A DNA stretch of 64,000 bases from Bacteroidota bacterium (GTDB lineage Bacteria; Bacteroidota; Bacteroidia; Chitinophagales; Chitinophagaceae), in NCBI GenBank assembly GCA_023417815.1, contig JAEZEI010000047.1, positions 11,287 to 75,286 of the forward strand. Direction: 5' to 3'. Under the pieces are notes generated by a model. It searched no databases. It had not been told where the DNA came from and saw only the letters and a list, made by a program, of their open reading frames with translations. Positions 43,549 through 52,011 of the stretch are shown in pieces. Each line of letters begins with the position of its first letter. Position 1 is the first letter of the stretch. The position numbers and the translations under genes were made by a program.

Positions 43549-44742
43549 TTATTGCCTGCCAGGGTATTGTTTTAAGGCAAGTTCAAGACAATCCATCGCC
43601 TTGTTTATGGCGCTCACATTGAGCACATAGGCAAGGCGAACTTCGTTTTTACCACGACCGGGAGTACTGTAAAAACCCGTAGCTGGTGCAAGCATAACGG
43701 TAGCTCCCTCATGACTGAAATGTTCGAGCAGCCATTGACAGAATAGGTCGCAATCATCAATTGGCAACCTGGCCATTGCATAAAAAGCTCCTCCTGGGTT
43801 GGGACAGAAAACACCCGGAATTGCATTAAGTCTTTTTACCAGAGTATCCCTTCGTAGCCTGTATTCGGCTTTGGTAGTGTTAAAATAATCAGAAGGTAGG
43901 TCCACAGCAGCCTCTCCCAGAAGCTGCGCATAGAATGGAGGACTAAGCCTGGCTTGCGCAAATTTCATTGCTGCATTCAGCACTTCCTTGTTCTTTGTAA
44001 CAAATGCACCGATCCTTCCACCACAGGCACTATAACGTTTGCTGATCGTATCCATCAGTATAACATTCTGTTCAGCCCCCTTCAAATGCATGGCACTTGT
44101 ATGCTGCCCATCATAACAAAATTCGCGGTATGCTTCATCAGCAAACAGGTACAGGTCATGCTTTAGAACAATCTGCCTGAGTGTTTCCATTTCGGCGGCA
44201 CTATACAAATAACCAGTTGGATTATTAGGATTACAAACCACAATCGCCCTGGTCCGGGGAGTGACCGCTTTTTCAAATTCCTCAATAGGAGGAAGAGCAA
44301 ATCCTGTTTCAATAGAACTGCCAATTGGAACTACCCGAACATCGGCCTGGATCGCGAATCCGTTATAATTAGCATAAAATGGTTCAGGGATGATCACTTC
44401 ATCACCTGCATCCATACAGGCCATCAATCCAAAAAGAATTGCTTCACTGCCACCTGTGGTAATAATGATATCGTTAGCTGCAACTTCAATAGCATTCCTC
44501 TTATAATACTCAACCAATTTTTTCCTGTAAGACTCATTTCCTGCACTATGGCTGTATTCAAGAACCTTAAGATCGTAATTCCGTACCGCATCCAAGGCTT
44601 CTTTGGGTGTTTCAATATCTGGCTGCCCGATGTTCAGGTGGTATACTGTTATGCCTTTTTTCTTAGCGGCTTCGGCATAAGGAACTAATTTTCTTATTGG
44701 GGAAGCAGGCATTTCATGCCCCCTGTTACTGATTGCTAACAT
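43549..44742 (-). CDS. PLP-dependent class I/II aminotransferase
   Basis: Fold-type I aminotransferase of 397 residues, similar to aspartate aminotransferase subgroup I. The PLP lysine lies in DTISKRYSACGGRIGAF, and CNPNNPTGYLYSAAEMETL and YADEAYREFCYDG-like text (LFADEAYREFCYDG) are present, as is the substrate arginine region ARLPIDD. The specific amino acid is not decided by sequence. A -7 box TACCTTTG sits four bases before its start codon. Confidence 0.9.
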   Translation of the reverse strand: MLAISNRGHEMPASPIRKLVPYAEAAKKKGITVYHLNIGQPDIETPKEALDAVRNYDLKVLEYSHSAGNESYRKKLVEYYKRNAIEVAANDIIITTGGSEAILFGLMACMDAGDEVIIPEPFYANYNGFAIQADVRVVPIGSSIETGFALPPIEEFEKAVTPRTRAIVVCNPNNPTGYLYSAAEMETLRQIVLKHDLYLFADEAYREFCYDGQHTSAMHLKGAEQNVILMDTISKRYSACGGRIGAFVTKNKEVLNAAMKFAQARLSPPFYAQLLGEAAVDLPSDYFNTTKAEYRLRRDTLVKRLNAIPGVFCPNPGGAFYAMARLPIDDCDLFCQWLLEHFSHEGATVMLAPATGFYSTPGRGKNEVRLAYVLNVSAINKAMDCLELALKQYPGRQ

Positions 44743-44746
44743 GGCG

Positions 44747-44754
44747 CAAAGGTA
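44747..44754 (-). promoter_or_regulatory. Aminotransferase -7 promoter box
   Basis: TACCTTTG on the minus strand (TAnnTTTG), four bases from the ATG at 44742, so the transcript would be leaderless or nearly so. Confidence 0.6.
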
Positions 44755-44783
44755 TAAGGAAAAGGAAAAAAAATGCCAGTTAT

Positions 44784-45668
44784 CTATCCTTCCTTGAAAT
44801 CAACATTATGTTGTTTCATGAACTGCTTAATGATCTCCACATGAATGCATTGGCCAAGGTGGAGAAATGAGTAATCCGTTACCTTCCGCACGCCATTGTT
44901 GGTTCGAATTTCTTTATCGATCATATCGAATCCAAGGTGAAGGTGTTTTGTGCTGAATTGCATACCATAGATTATCCCATGTTCGTCGAACAAAGGTCCA
45001 CCGCTCTGGCCTTTTAATCCAGGAGTGCTCATCTCTATGCCATAAACCTGGTTATTCTCTGCAAGAAAACGCGTAACCATCCCTTCTAAAGGAAAACGTG
45101 GCGATTGTACAATTCCCTCTGATGTCCATCCAATATCATCATTGACTTCATTATAGGAAAAGTTATTGAATTCCGGGAAAGGGTATCCCAGCCTGCACAA
45201 GAGTTTGCCTTGTTTTATCTTTTCCGCGTCTTTAAGAAATGTAGCGGTTCCGGAATAAAGCCTGCTGGAGAATCCTTCAAATTTGATTAAAGCAAGATCA
45301 TATACTGGATGCAAATGTCCTGTAAATCCGGTCATTCTGTCTACGCAATCAACAAATGTATTCTTTAACTGGATGGTAGAATCATCATTCAATTTAAATT
45401 TCACTTCTAACCCTTTCATACCATACTTCCCCTGAACAGAACTCGATAGCTTTTGCTTCTCCATTCTAAAATCCAGGTAATTTTTATTTATCCTGTCTGC
45501 TGCCAGGAGCATTTCCAGCACATGCTTGCAGGTAACTGCCCAGCCGCCATCGTTTACGAAGAATAATGTAGCAGATCCTGGAATGATCTGTTTCCCATTG
45601 TATAATCTTTGAATAGTGTGAACCGGACGTGTGAACGTGGCTGCCTTTTCAATTGCATCAATGAACAT
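44784..45668 (-). CDS. Trypsin-like (S1-fold) serine protease without a signal peptide
   Basis: 294 residues. The catalytic triad is recognisable: His in WAVTCKHVLEML, Asp in VYDLALIKFEGF, and Ser in PGLKGQSGGPLFDEHGIIYGMQ. The GQSGGPL and surrounding loop match the trypsin/HtrA family core. There is no signal peptide and no PDZ domain; the N-terminus MFIDAIEKAATFTRPVHTI is soluble, so it should be cytoplasmic. The ends (residues 255-294) are not typical of the family. A role in stress proteolysis or defence is possible but not shown. No obvious operon partner. Confidence 0.8.
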   Translation of the reverse strand: MFIDAIEKAATFTRPVHTIQRLYNGKQIIPGSATLFFVNDGGWAVTCKHVLEMLLAADRINKNYLDFRMEKQKLSSSVQGKYGMKGLEVKFKLNDDSTIQLKNTFVDCVDRMTGFTGHLHPVYDLALIKFEGFSSRLYSGTATFLKDAEKIKQGKLLCRLGYPFPEFNNFSYNEVNDDIGWTSEGIVQSPRFPLEGMVTRFLAENNQVYGIEMSTPGLKGQSGGPLFDEHGIIYGMQFSTKHLHLGFDMIDKEIRTNNGVRKVTDYSFLHLGQCIHVEIIKQFMKQHNVDFKEG

Positions 45669-45710
45669 GAAAATAGATTGTAGTTAAAGCTATGTATTAA
45701 GATTTAGGTA

Positions 45711-45736
45711 AAAAAAATCCCCGCAATTGCGGGGAT
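45711..45736 (-). terminator. Rho-independent terminator after the DUF1573 genes
   Basis: A perfect 20-base palindrome (45717-45736, ATCCCCGCAA / TTGCGGGGAT) followed on the minus strand by TTTTTTT (45711-45716). It lies 20 bases past the stop of the gene at 45756 and ends the two-gene DUF1573 unit. Confidence 0.85.
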
Positions 45737-45755
45737 AGAACCTATTAAAATTTTC

Positions 45756-46166
45756 TTACCTGGATTTCTTTTGTTTCGCGTAATCTGCTGGAGTAAGTAC
45801 CTCACCTTTAATGGTAATGTTCTTGATCTCGTCGATTCCTGCGAATTTAACCCCTAGTTTCTTGTCGAATGAACCTAATGCAGCAGCATTATAAGTTGCT
45901 TTGATCACTCCTTGTTTTCCAGGAGCGATAGGAGCCTTTGTATAATCGCCGATGGTACATCCGCATGTAGGGTTAGCACTTTCTATGATAAGGGGTGCGT
46001 CGCCTATATTAGTAACATAGAATGTTACCGTTTGGGGTTTATTTTGTTCGAGTTTTCCGAAATCGATTACTTCTGTCTTGAATTTAGCAACCTTGTCAGC
46101 CTTATGCTGAGCAAAAGAAACAGTGCAAATGGTTAACGCAAGTAATGAAAACAGTAATTTTTTCAT
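45756..46166 (-). CDS. DUF1573 protein, periplasmic
   Basis: 136 residues. A signal peptide (ending VSFAQ) is followed by one DUF1573 domain, an Ig-like fold related to ASH/MSP-type domains. KFKTEVIDFGKLEQNKPQTVTFYVTNIGDAPLIIESANPTCGCTIGDYTKAPIAPGKQGVIKATYNA is the family block with its CGC pair. It is the second gene of a tandem pair with a close paralog 12 bases upstream. Exact role unknown; a scaffold or periplasmic interaction domain is plausible. Confidence 0.85.
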   Translation of the reverse strand: MKKLLFSLLALTICTVSFAQHKADKVAKFKTEVIDFGKLEQNKPQTVTFYVTNIGDAPLIIESANPTCGCTIGDYTKAPIAPGKQGVIKATYNAAALGSFDKKLGVKFAGIDEIKNITIKGEVLTPADYAKQKKSR

Positions 46167-46178
46167 GGGGAATGTTAT

Positions 46179-46709
46179 TTAATTTTTGATCTCGTTCAAT
46201 GCGTTATTCTCAGGAGCGCTGGTAGCAGGTGTTTTCCAAACTTCTCCTTTTATATTTAATACCTTGGTCTTGCCTTCACCATAAGTGATGGTAATTGGTT
46301 TCATAAAAGGACCTTCAGCCTGGGCATTGTATCCAACCTTGATAATTGTTGATTCTTTAGGACCGATTTCCTTGTCCTTTTCCCATTCAGGTGTTGTGCA
46401 ACCGCAGCTCGCCTGAACATTGGAAATCTTCAGGGGAGTTGAACCTTCATTATAAACGGTGAAGGAATGATGTACAGGTTTTCCCTGGGGGATCTTTCCG
46501 AAATCGTGCAGATCTTCTTTTACTACCAGTATCCCTGCATCTTTGGTTTCGGCAGCCGCAGTAATTGAGGACTTTGTTTTGGAAGCAGTTGGGTCTGCAG
46601 TTACAGAAGCATGGTTATGGCCAGCGTGCGGATCCGCTTTTTCAGCTTTTTGCGCATACATTACCATTGACATGCAACAGATAGCCGTACTAAGTAATAA
46701 TTTTTTCAT
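46179..46709 (-). CDS. DUF1573 protein with His/Ala-rich insert, periplasmic
   Basis: 176 residues from the preferred ATG at 46709. A signal peptide (ending VMYAQ) is followed by a short His- and Asp-rich stretch (KADPHAGHNHASV) and then a DUF1573 domain (EDLHDFGKIPQGKPVHHSF; VQASCGCTTPEWEKDKEIGPKES). The His-rich segment could bind metal, which the paralog lacks. An earlier ATG at 46733 is excluded because the -7 box (46731-46738) overlaps it. It forms an operon with the DUF1573 gene 12 bases downstream. Confidence 0.84.
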   Translation of the reverse strand: MKKLLLSTAICCMSMVMYAQKAEKADPHAGHNHASVTADPTASKTKSSITAAAETKDAGILVVKEDLHDFGKIPQGKPVHHSFTVYNEGSTPLKISNVQASCGCTTPEWEKDKEIGPKESTIIKVGYNAQAEGPFMKPITITYGEGKTKVLNIKGEVWKTPATSAPENNALNEIKN

Positions 46710-46730
46710 TGTTGATTTTTTAGACGTTTC

Positions 46731-46763
46731 CAAAGATAGTAAATCATGGGCTTACACCACAAA
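46731..46763 (-). promoter_or_regulatory. Promoter of the DUF1573 operon
   Basis: On the minus strand a TTTG -33 box (46760-46763) and an exact TATCTTTG -7 box (46731-46738) are separated by 21 bases. This fits the Bacteroidota promoter consensus and places transcription near 46725, just before the ATG at 46709. Confidence 0.68.
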
Positions 46764-46808
46764 TCAGGTTTAGGTTGGCGGATTTTTAACAAAGCGGGCT
46801 CAAAAACC

Positions 46809-46816
46809 TATTTTTG
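46809..46816 (+). promoter_or_regulatory. E1 dehydrogenase -7 promoter box
   Basis: TATTTTTG, an exact TAnnTTTG match, only five bases before the ATG at 46822. Transcription would begin near the ATG, giving a leaderless message. Confidence 0.6.
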
Positions 46817-46821
46817 CGGGT

Positions 46822-49203
46822 ATGGAAACGAACAGAATTCAGGATCAGTCGGTTGAGGAAAAACTAAGTTTTGACCGGTTCCGCAATGAGGTACTTAAAG
46901 ACTACCGGGTTTGTTGTGAAAGTCGGGAAACCAGTCTTTTAGGCAGAAGGGAGGTATTGACTGGAAAGGCCAAATTCGGGATCTTCGGGGACGGGAAAGA
47001 GGTTGCTCAGGTAGCCATGGCCAAGTTTTTCAAACCGGGAGATTTCCGGGCTGGTTATTACCGCGACCAGACTTTCATGTTTGCAAGCGGGCTGGCAACT
47101 CCGGAAGAATTCTTCGCCCAGCTTTATGCTGATCCTGATGTAAAAAATGATCCATTCAGCGCCGGGCGACAAATGAATGGGCATTTCGCCACGCCATTTG
47201 TAGATAAATCAGGAGAGTGGCTGGACCTTGTTAATTTAAAGAATGTTTCCAGTGATATTGCACCAACCGGGGGGCAAATGCCCCGAGCCCTTGGGCTGGC
47301 ATTTGCTTCAAGATTATTCAGAAATGTTCCGCAACTCAAAGAATTTGAAAGGCTAAGCAATAATGGTAATGAAGTTTGTTTTTGTACCATAGGCGATGCC
47401 TCCACAAGCGAAGGCCATTTTTGGGAAACCATGAATGCAGCCGGAGTTTTGCAGGTTCCTTTGGCGGTCTTTGTGTGGGATGATGGATACGGAATATCTG
47501 TACCCAAGAAATTCCAGACAACAAAGGCTTCCATTTCGGAAGCCCTTTCCGGAATGCAGAAACAGGAAGGTACCAATGGTATCGAGATTCACCGGCTAAA
47601 AGGCTGGGATTATGCAGGAATGTGCGAGGTGATTGAGCAGGCAATAGAAAAAACCCGTGTCACTCATACTCCGGTGTTGTTTCATATAGAGGAGATCACC
47701 CAGCCCCAGGGACACTCTACCTCTGGTAGCCATGAAAGGTACAAACAGCCTGATCGACTCATATGGGAAAAGGAATGGGATTGCATTAAGCAAATGAAGG
47801 AATGGATCCTGGCAAATGCACTTGCAGAAGAAGATGAATTAAAAGAAATTGAGGAGCACGCGGTAACTTATGTTCGAGAGTGCAGGAACCGGGCATGGGA
47901 AAAATATCTTTCACCCATAAAAAGAATGGTGGAACACACCTTGCAGCTACTTGACCAAACAGGAAATGCGGAACTGGCATCTATCAGAAGTGAACTTGCA
48001 TCCTTAAAAGAGCCACTCCGGAGAGATGTTTTGAAAGCACTCGCTACAGCTTCAAACCTATTGGCAAATGCAAAGGAAGGACATGCTGCGGCTATCAGGA
48101 ATTATTATCATGAATTGCATGATCAACTGGAAAAGCAGTATGATGCCTTCCTGTATAATGAAGGACCTGCATCTGCGATGAATGTTCCATATAACCGTGC
48201 TGTATATGAAGATGAAGCCCCGGTGCTGAATGGCTTCGAGGTTTTAAACCGTTACTTTGACCAGTTATTCTCTACAAATAAACTTGTTTGTGCCTTTGGC
48301 GAAGACCTTGGATATATCGGCGACGTGAACCAGGGTTTCAGCGGATTGCAGGAAAAGCACGGCGAAGAAAGAATATTTGATACAGGGATAAGGGAACTTA
48401 CAATAATGGGGCAGGGTATTGGTCTTGCTTTACGGGGTCTGCGTCCAATTGCTGAAATTCAATACCTCGATTACCTGCTTTATGGTCTTCAACCATTAAG
48501 TGATGACGTAGCTACCACCCATTTCAGGACGGCAGGTCAGCAAAGTGTTCCGCTCATCGTTCGTACAAGAGGCCATAGGCTTGAAGGTATCTGGCATAGC
48601 GGGTCTCCAATGGGAATGGTAATAAATGCACTACGTGGTATGTATGTATGCGTACCGAGGAATATGACTCAGGCTGTGGGAATGTACAATACATTGTTAC
48701 GAAGTAATGATCCGGGACTTATTATCGAATGCCTGAACGGTTACAGGCTCAAGGAAAAATTACCATCCAATCTCCTTGAATATACAGTTCCGATGGGTGT
48801 GCCTGAGGTAATTCGGGAAGGACAGGATATTACGCTGGTCAGCTATGGCTCAACTTTAAGGATAGTTCAGGAAGCGGCTGAATCACTTGCAACACAGGGA
48901 ATTGATTGCGAAGTGATCGATGTTCAAACACTTTTGCCTTTTGATATTCACCATAACATTAAAAGATCTCTCGAGAAAACAAGCCGGATATTGTTCATTG
49001 ATGAAGACGTTCCGGGTGGAGCCGCGGCATATATGTTCAATAAGGTAATGGAAGAACAACAAGGTTACAGGCTTCTTGATGCGTCCCCCAGGACTCTCAC
49101 TGCCAAGGCGCACCGACCAGGCTATGGCAGCGATGGTGACTATTTCTCAAAACCAAATATTGAGGACGTAATTGATGTTGTTAAAGAAATGATGAGTGAG
49201 TAA
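46822..49203 (+). CDS. Fused E1 alpha/beta component of a branched-chain-type 2-oxoacid dehydrogenase
   Basis: 793 residues. Residues about 20-420 are an E1 alpha domain and 450-793 an E1 beta domain (thiamine-diphosphate decarboxylase part of a 2-oxoacid dehydrogenase complex, likely branched-chain 2-oxoacids or acetoin). TPP motif: IGDASTSEGHFWETMNAAGV ... VWDDGYGIS, where the usual GDG...NN reads GDA...DD; the E1 beta half has GEDLGYIGDVNQGF and ARG/ETAIGxG-like regions. Relatives of this fused type from Bacteroidota show the same changes, as far as I recall. The E2 and E3 partners must be elsewhere. An exact -7 box abuts the start. Confidence 0.9.
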   Translation: METNRIQDQSVEEKLSFDRFRNEVLKDYRVCCESRETSLLGRREVLTGKAKFGIFGDGKEVAQVAMAKFFKPGDFRAGYYRDQTFMFASGLATPEEFFAQLYADPDVKNDPFSAGRQMNGHFATPFVDKSGEWLDLVNLKNVSSDIAPTGGQMPRALGLAFASRLFRNVPQLKEFERLSNNGNEVCFCTIGDASTSEGHFWETMNAAGVLQVPLAVFVWDDGYGISVPKKFQTTKASISEALSGMQKQEGTNGIEIHRLKGWDYAGMCEVIEQAIEKTRVTHTPVLFHIEEITQPQGHSTSGSHERYKQPDRLIWEKEWDCIKQMKEWILANALAEEDELKEIEEHAVTYVRECRNRAWEKYLSPIKRMVEHTLQLLDQTGNAELASIRSELASLKEPLRRDVLKALATASNLLANAKEGHAAAIRNYYHELHDQLEKQYDAFLYNEGPASAMNVPYNRAVYEDEAPVLNGFEVLNRYFDQLFSTNKLVCAFGEDLGYIGDVNQGFSGLQEKHGEERIFDTGIRELTIMGQGIGLALRGLRPIAEIQYLDYLLYGLQPLSDDVATTHFRTAGQQSVPLIVRTRGHRLEGIWHSGSPMGMVINALRGMYVCVPRNMTQAVGMYNTLLRSNDPGLIIECLNGYRLKEKLPSNLLEYTVPMGVPEVIREGQDITLVSYGSTLRIVQEAAESLATQGIDCEVIDVQTLLPFDIHHNIKRSLEKTSRILFIDEDVPGGAAAYMFNKVMEEQQGYRLLDASPRTLTAKAHRPGYGSDGDYFSKPNIEDVIDVVKEMMSE

Positions 49204-49236
49204 TTTTTTCAGGGGTTTCCGTAATTTAAGGCAACC

Positions 49237-50211
49237 ATGAAATGTACCTTTTCATTCATCTTTATCTTTTGGCTTCAATTTGTAACTGCTCAAAACCTGA
49301 CCGGAACCTGGATGGGCTACGGAGGCGGGACCGATTTTATTATGCTGGTGGTTACGCACAAGGGAGATTCCCTGTTTGGATATACCTACGATGAAGGAAA
49401 TGGTTATTGTAAGGCTACCTTCCAGGGCAGGTATGATAAGATCAAAAAACGGCTTACTGGCGAGGGGGTTAAAATGCTCGACCACACTCCAAACCATGTG
49501 TTGATGGAATATGATCTCCATTTCGAATCTTTTCAGCAAACAGATTACTTACGGGAAAAACAAGATTGGCCGTTTTTTGAAAGAGGTTCTCCGTTGACAT
49601 TAAAAAGAGTTTCCAGGAAAATTGAAAGACCAAAGCAGCCTGTAAAAAAAATCGAATCTGTAAAAACGGAGGTTCCCGGTTCAAAAAATACTATAAAACA
49701 GCCCATTATTCAAAAACGAGAGCCTGCCTCAAAAAAAGCCAGGCAAGGTAGTCCGGTAACAGGCACATCAGCACCAGTTTCTCCCGAAGTTACCAGGGCT
49801 GATATTAAATCCTTACCTGTGACGCCTTCTCCATCCGTAGTGAAAATTATCCGACCCGGTAATACCATACACCAATCGCGGAATTCGAACCTAGCAGGAT
49901 CCATAATTACTTCTTCAGATTCCCTGACGCTCATATTATATGATAACGGCGAAGTAGATGGCGATACAGTATCCGTTTTCTTTAATGATCACCTGATTCT
50001 TGACAGGCATAAGATTTCCGAAAGAGGAAAGAGAATCATTCTGCCTTTATCAATAGGACTGAATACGATTGAAATGTTTGCACATAACCTGGGCTCCATT
50101 CCTCCAAATACGGCTTTACTGGTTATTAATGCAGGAACAGAAAGGCATGAATTAAGGGCTTCGGCAGACCTGAAAACCAATGCCCGGATAGAGATCAGAA
50201 GGCTTGACTGA
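49237..50211 (+). CDS. Secreted protein of unknown function with two beta domains and a basic linker
   Basis: 324 residues. A signal peptide (ending QFVTAQ) is followed by a lipocalin-like N-domain to about residue 125 (NLTGTWMGYGGGTDFIMLVVTHKGDSLFGYTYDEGNGY). A Lys/Arg/Pro-rich linker (125-205) leads to a C-terminal beta domain (LAGSIITSSDSLTLILYDNGEVDGDTVSVFFNDHLILDRHKISE). The NGEVDGDTVSVFFNDH text is a repeat-like sandwich seen in several Bacteroidota exported proteins. No catalytic residues are evident. It sits 33 bases after the E1 gene and 34 before the YihY gene. Confidence 0.7.
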   Translation: MKCTFSFIFIFWLQFVTAQNLTGTWMGYGGGTDFIMLVVTHKGDSLFGYTYDEGNGYCKATFQGRYDKIKKRLTGEGVKMLDHTPNHVLMEYDLHFESFQQTDYLREKQDWPFFERGSPLTLKRVSRKIERPKQPVKKIESVKTEVPGSKNTIKQPIIQKREPASKKARQGSPVTGTSAPVSPEVTRADIKSLPVTPSPSVVKIIRPGNTIHQSRNSNLAGSIITSSDSLTLILYDNGEVDGDTVSVFFNDHLILDRHKISERGKRIILPLSIGLNTIEMFAHNLGSIPPNTALLVINAGTERHELRASADLKTNARIEIRRLD

Positions 50212-50245
50212 CTGACTGGCTGTTTTTTTGCTGGAAATTAATAAT

Positions 50246-51226
50246 ATGAAAAGACCTACTCTTAAAGGGCTTTGGGAAGTATTAAAGAAATCAGGTGCCG
50301 GATTTTTCAATGATAAAGTGCTTAAACTTAGCGCATCATTGGGATATTATACTGTCTTTTCATTCGCCCCAATGTTAGTAGTGATACTTTTTCTTGCAGG
50401 AATTATTCTAAAGAAGGAGGTTGTTGAAGGCTCGATTTATGAACAACTCGCAGGATTTGTTGGACCAAAATCTGCGATACAACTCCAGGAAGTAATAAGG
50501 AATGCTGCTATCAGCAATGAAAGTCATATTGCTGCCACGATAGGCATTATAGTACTGCTTGTAACTGCCACCACTGTTTTTGCTGAAATCCAGGATTCAA
50601 TAAATGATATTTGGGGTCTTAAAACAAAGCCAGGTAAAGGGTTTGTGCAACTGGTAAAGGCGAGATTGCTTTCATTTGGAATTATAGTCGTACTCGGTTT
50701 CCTTTTGCTGGTATCCCTGGGTGTTAGTACTGTACTTGATGCGCTTAATCAAAGATTAATGGCGTATTTCCCAGATGTGACCATAGTGCTGTTTTATATT
50801 CTGAACCTGTTGGTTAATTTTATAGTTACTGCAGTGCTTTTTGCATTTGTATTCAAGGTGCTTCCCGATGCAAGGATCAACTGGAAGGATGTTACTGCAG
50901 GCGCAATTGCCACAACGATCCTTTTTATGCTTGGAAAATTTGCAATTTCATTCTATATAAGCAAATCTGATATTGGAGGAACTTACGGCGCTGCAGGATC
51001 CCTTGCAATTTTACTCGTGTGGGTATATTATTCTGCTATGATACTTTACTTTGGAGCAGAGTTCACCAAGGCATATGCCATTAAATACGGCAGGGCGATC
51101 TATCCTAATAAGTATGCAGTGATAACCCGGAAACTTGAAGTGGAAGAAAAAGGTACTTCTACAGTTCAGTCGGCCGAAAGAAAAACCGAAATTGAAACTT
51201 CCAAAGACGGTGTTAATCGCGGATGA
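50246..51226 (+). CDS. YihY/virulence factor BrkB family membrane protein
   Basis: 326 residues with about six membrane segments: SLGYYTVFSFAPMLVVILFLAGIIL, GIIVLLVTATTVFAEIQDSIN, LLSFGIIVVLGFLLLVSLGVS, ILNLLVNFIVTAVLFAFVF, and others. GTYGAAGSLAILLVWVYYSAMILYFGAEFTKAYA is the C-terminal hallmark of the BrkB/YihY family. An N-terminal basic region precedes the first segment. The family was once called ribonuclease BN in error; its true function is unclear. I prefer the ATG at 50246 over a TTG at 50228. It ends one base before yebC on the opposite strand. Confidence 0.93.
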   Translation: MKRPTLKGLWEVLKKSGAGFFNDKVLKLSASLGYYTVFSFAPMLVVILFLAGIILKKEVVEGSIYEQLAGFVGPKSAIQLQEVIRNAAISNESHIAATIGIIVLLVTATTVFAEIQDSINDIWGLKTKPGKGFVQLVKARLLSFGIIVVLGFLLLVSLGVSTVLDALNQRLMAYFPDVTIVLFYILNLLVNFIVTAVLFAFVFKVLPDARINWKDVTAGAIATTILFMLGKFAISFYISKSDIGGTYGAAGSLAILLVWVYYSAMILYFGAEFTKAYAIKYGRAIYPNKYAVITRKLEVEEKGTSTVQSAERKTEIETSKDGVNRG

Positions 51227-51937
51227 TCACTTGAGGTTGTGATATACCTTTTGAACATCCTCATCCTGTTCGAGATTATCTACCAGTTTTAAGACCTCAT
51301 TTGCCTGATCTTCAGGAAGGTCTACTGTTGTAGTAGGAATACGTGTAAGTTCTGCGCTTATAACCTCTATCTTCTTTTCCTCCAAAGCTTTACTCATTTG
51401 CCCGAAATCATTATAAGCGGTCCGGATTATGATATTTCCTTCACTGTCTTCCCCGATCTCTTCAAGACCCGAATCAATCAGGTCAAGTTCCATCTCCTCA
51501 ATATTTATATCATGGTTTTTTACCTTGAATTCACCCATCCTGTTAAAAGTAAAAGCCACGCTACCGCTTGTTCCCAATGCGCCCTGGCCTTTTGTGAAAT
51601 GCATCCTTACATTTGCGACGGTTCGGGTTGGGTTATCAGTTGCTGCTTCTACCATAATTGCAACTCCGTGTGGCCCATAACCTTCATATGTAAGTTCTTC
51701 ATAATTACTTGTGTCTTTTCCCATTGCCCTTTTGATAGCAGCTTCAACCCGGTCTTTCGGCATGTTCACCGCCTTCGCGTTCAGGAAGCAACGACGTAAT
51801 GCCGGATTATTGTCGGGGTCTGGGCCGCCTGCCTTTACTGCAATTGCGATTTCCTTACCGATCCTGGTAAAATTCTTCGCCATTTTATCCCAGCGGGCAA
51901 ACATGGCGCTTTTACGTACTTCGAAAATCCTTCCCAT
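51227..51937 (-). CDS. yebC: YebC/PmpR family DNA-binding regulatory protein
   Basis: Conserved 236-residue protein of the YebC/PmpR family. Members bind DNA as regulators, and some relieve ribosome stalling at polyproline stretches. The N-terminus MGRIFEVRKSAMFARWDKMAKNF and the block DNPALRRCFLNAKAVNMPKDRVEAAIKRA are characteristic, with YEGYGPHGVAIMVEAATDNPTRTVANVR following. It is divergent from the ldh gene, and the two promoters overlap (51958-52007). Confidence 0.95.
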   Translation of the reverse strand: MGRIFEVRKSAMFARWDKMAKNFTRIGKEIAIAVKAGGPDPDNNPALRRCFLNAKAVNMPKDRVEAAIKRAMGKDTSNYEELTYEGYGPHGVAIMVEAATDNPTRTVANVRMHFTKGQGALGTSGSVAFTFNRMGEFKVKNHDINIEEMELDLIDSGLEEIGEDSEGNIIIRTAYNDFGQMSKALEEKKIEVISAELTRIPTTTVDLPEDQANEVLKLVDNLEQDEDVQKVYHNLK

Positions 51938-51957
51938 AGAGGTTATGTTTCAGGCCG

Positions 51958-51988
51958 CAAAAATAAGTCATGATGATTGTTCTGCAAA
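51958..51988 (-). promoter_or_regulatory. yebC promoter
   Basis: On the minus strand, TTTG (51985-51988) and TATTTTTG (51958-51965) are separated by 19 bases, an exact fit to the Bacteroidota -33/-7 consensus. The 5' leader is about 15 bases. Confidence 0.75.
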
Positions 51989-52007
51989 TTGTGCTTACGT
52001 AGTTTTG
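51977..52007 (+). promoter_or_regulatory. ldh-family gene promoter
   Basis: TTG (51977-51979) and TAGTTTTG (52000-52007) separated by 20 bases. The -7 box ends four bases before the ATG at 52012. It overlaps the divergent yebC promoter, sharing 51977-51988. Confidence 0.72.
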
Positions 52008-52011
52008 CCCG

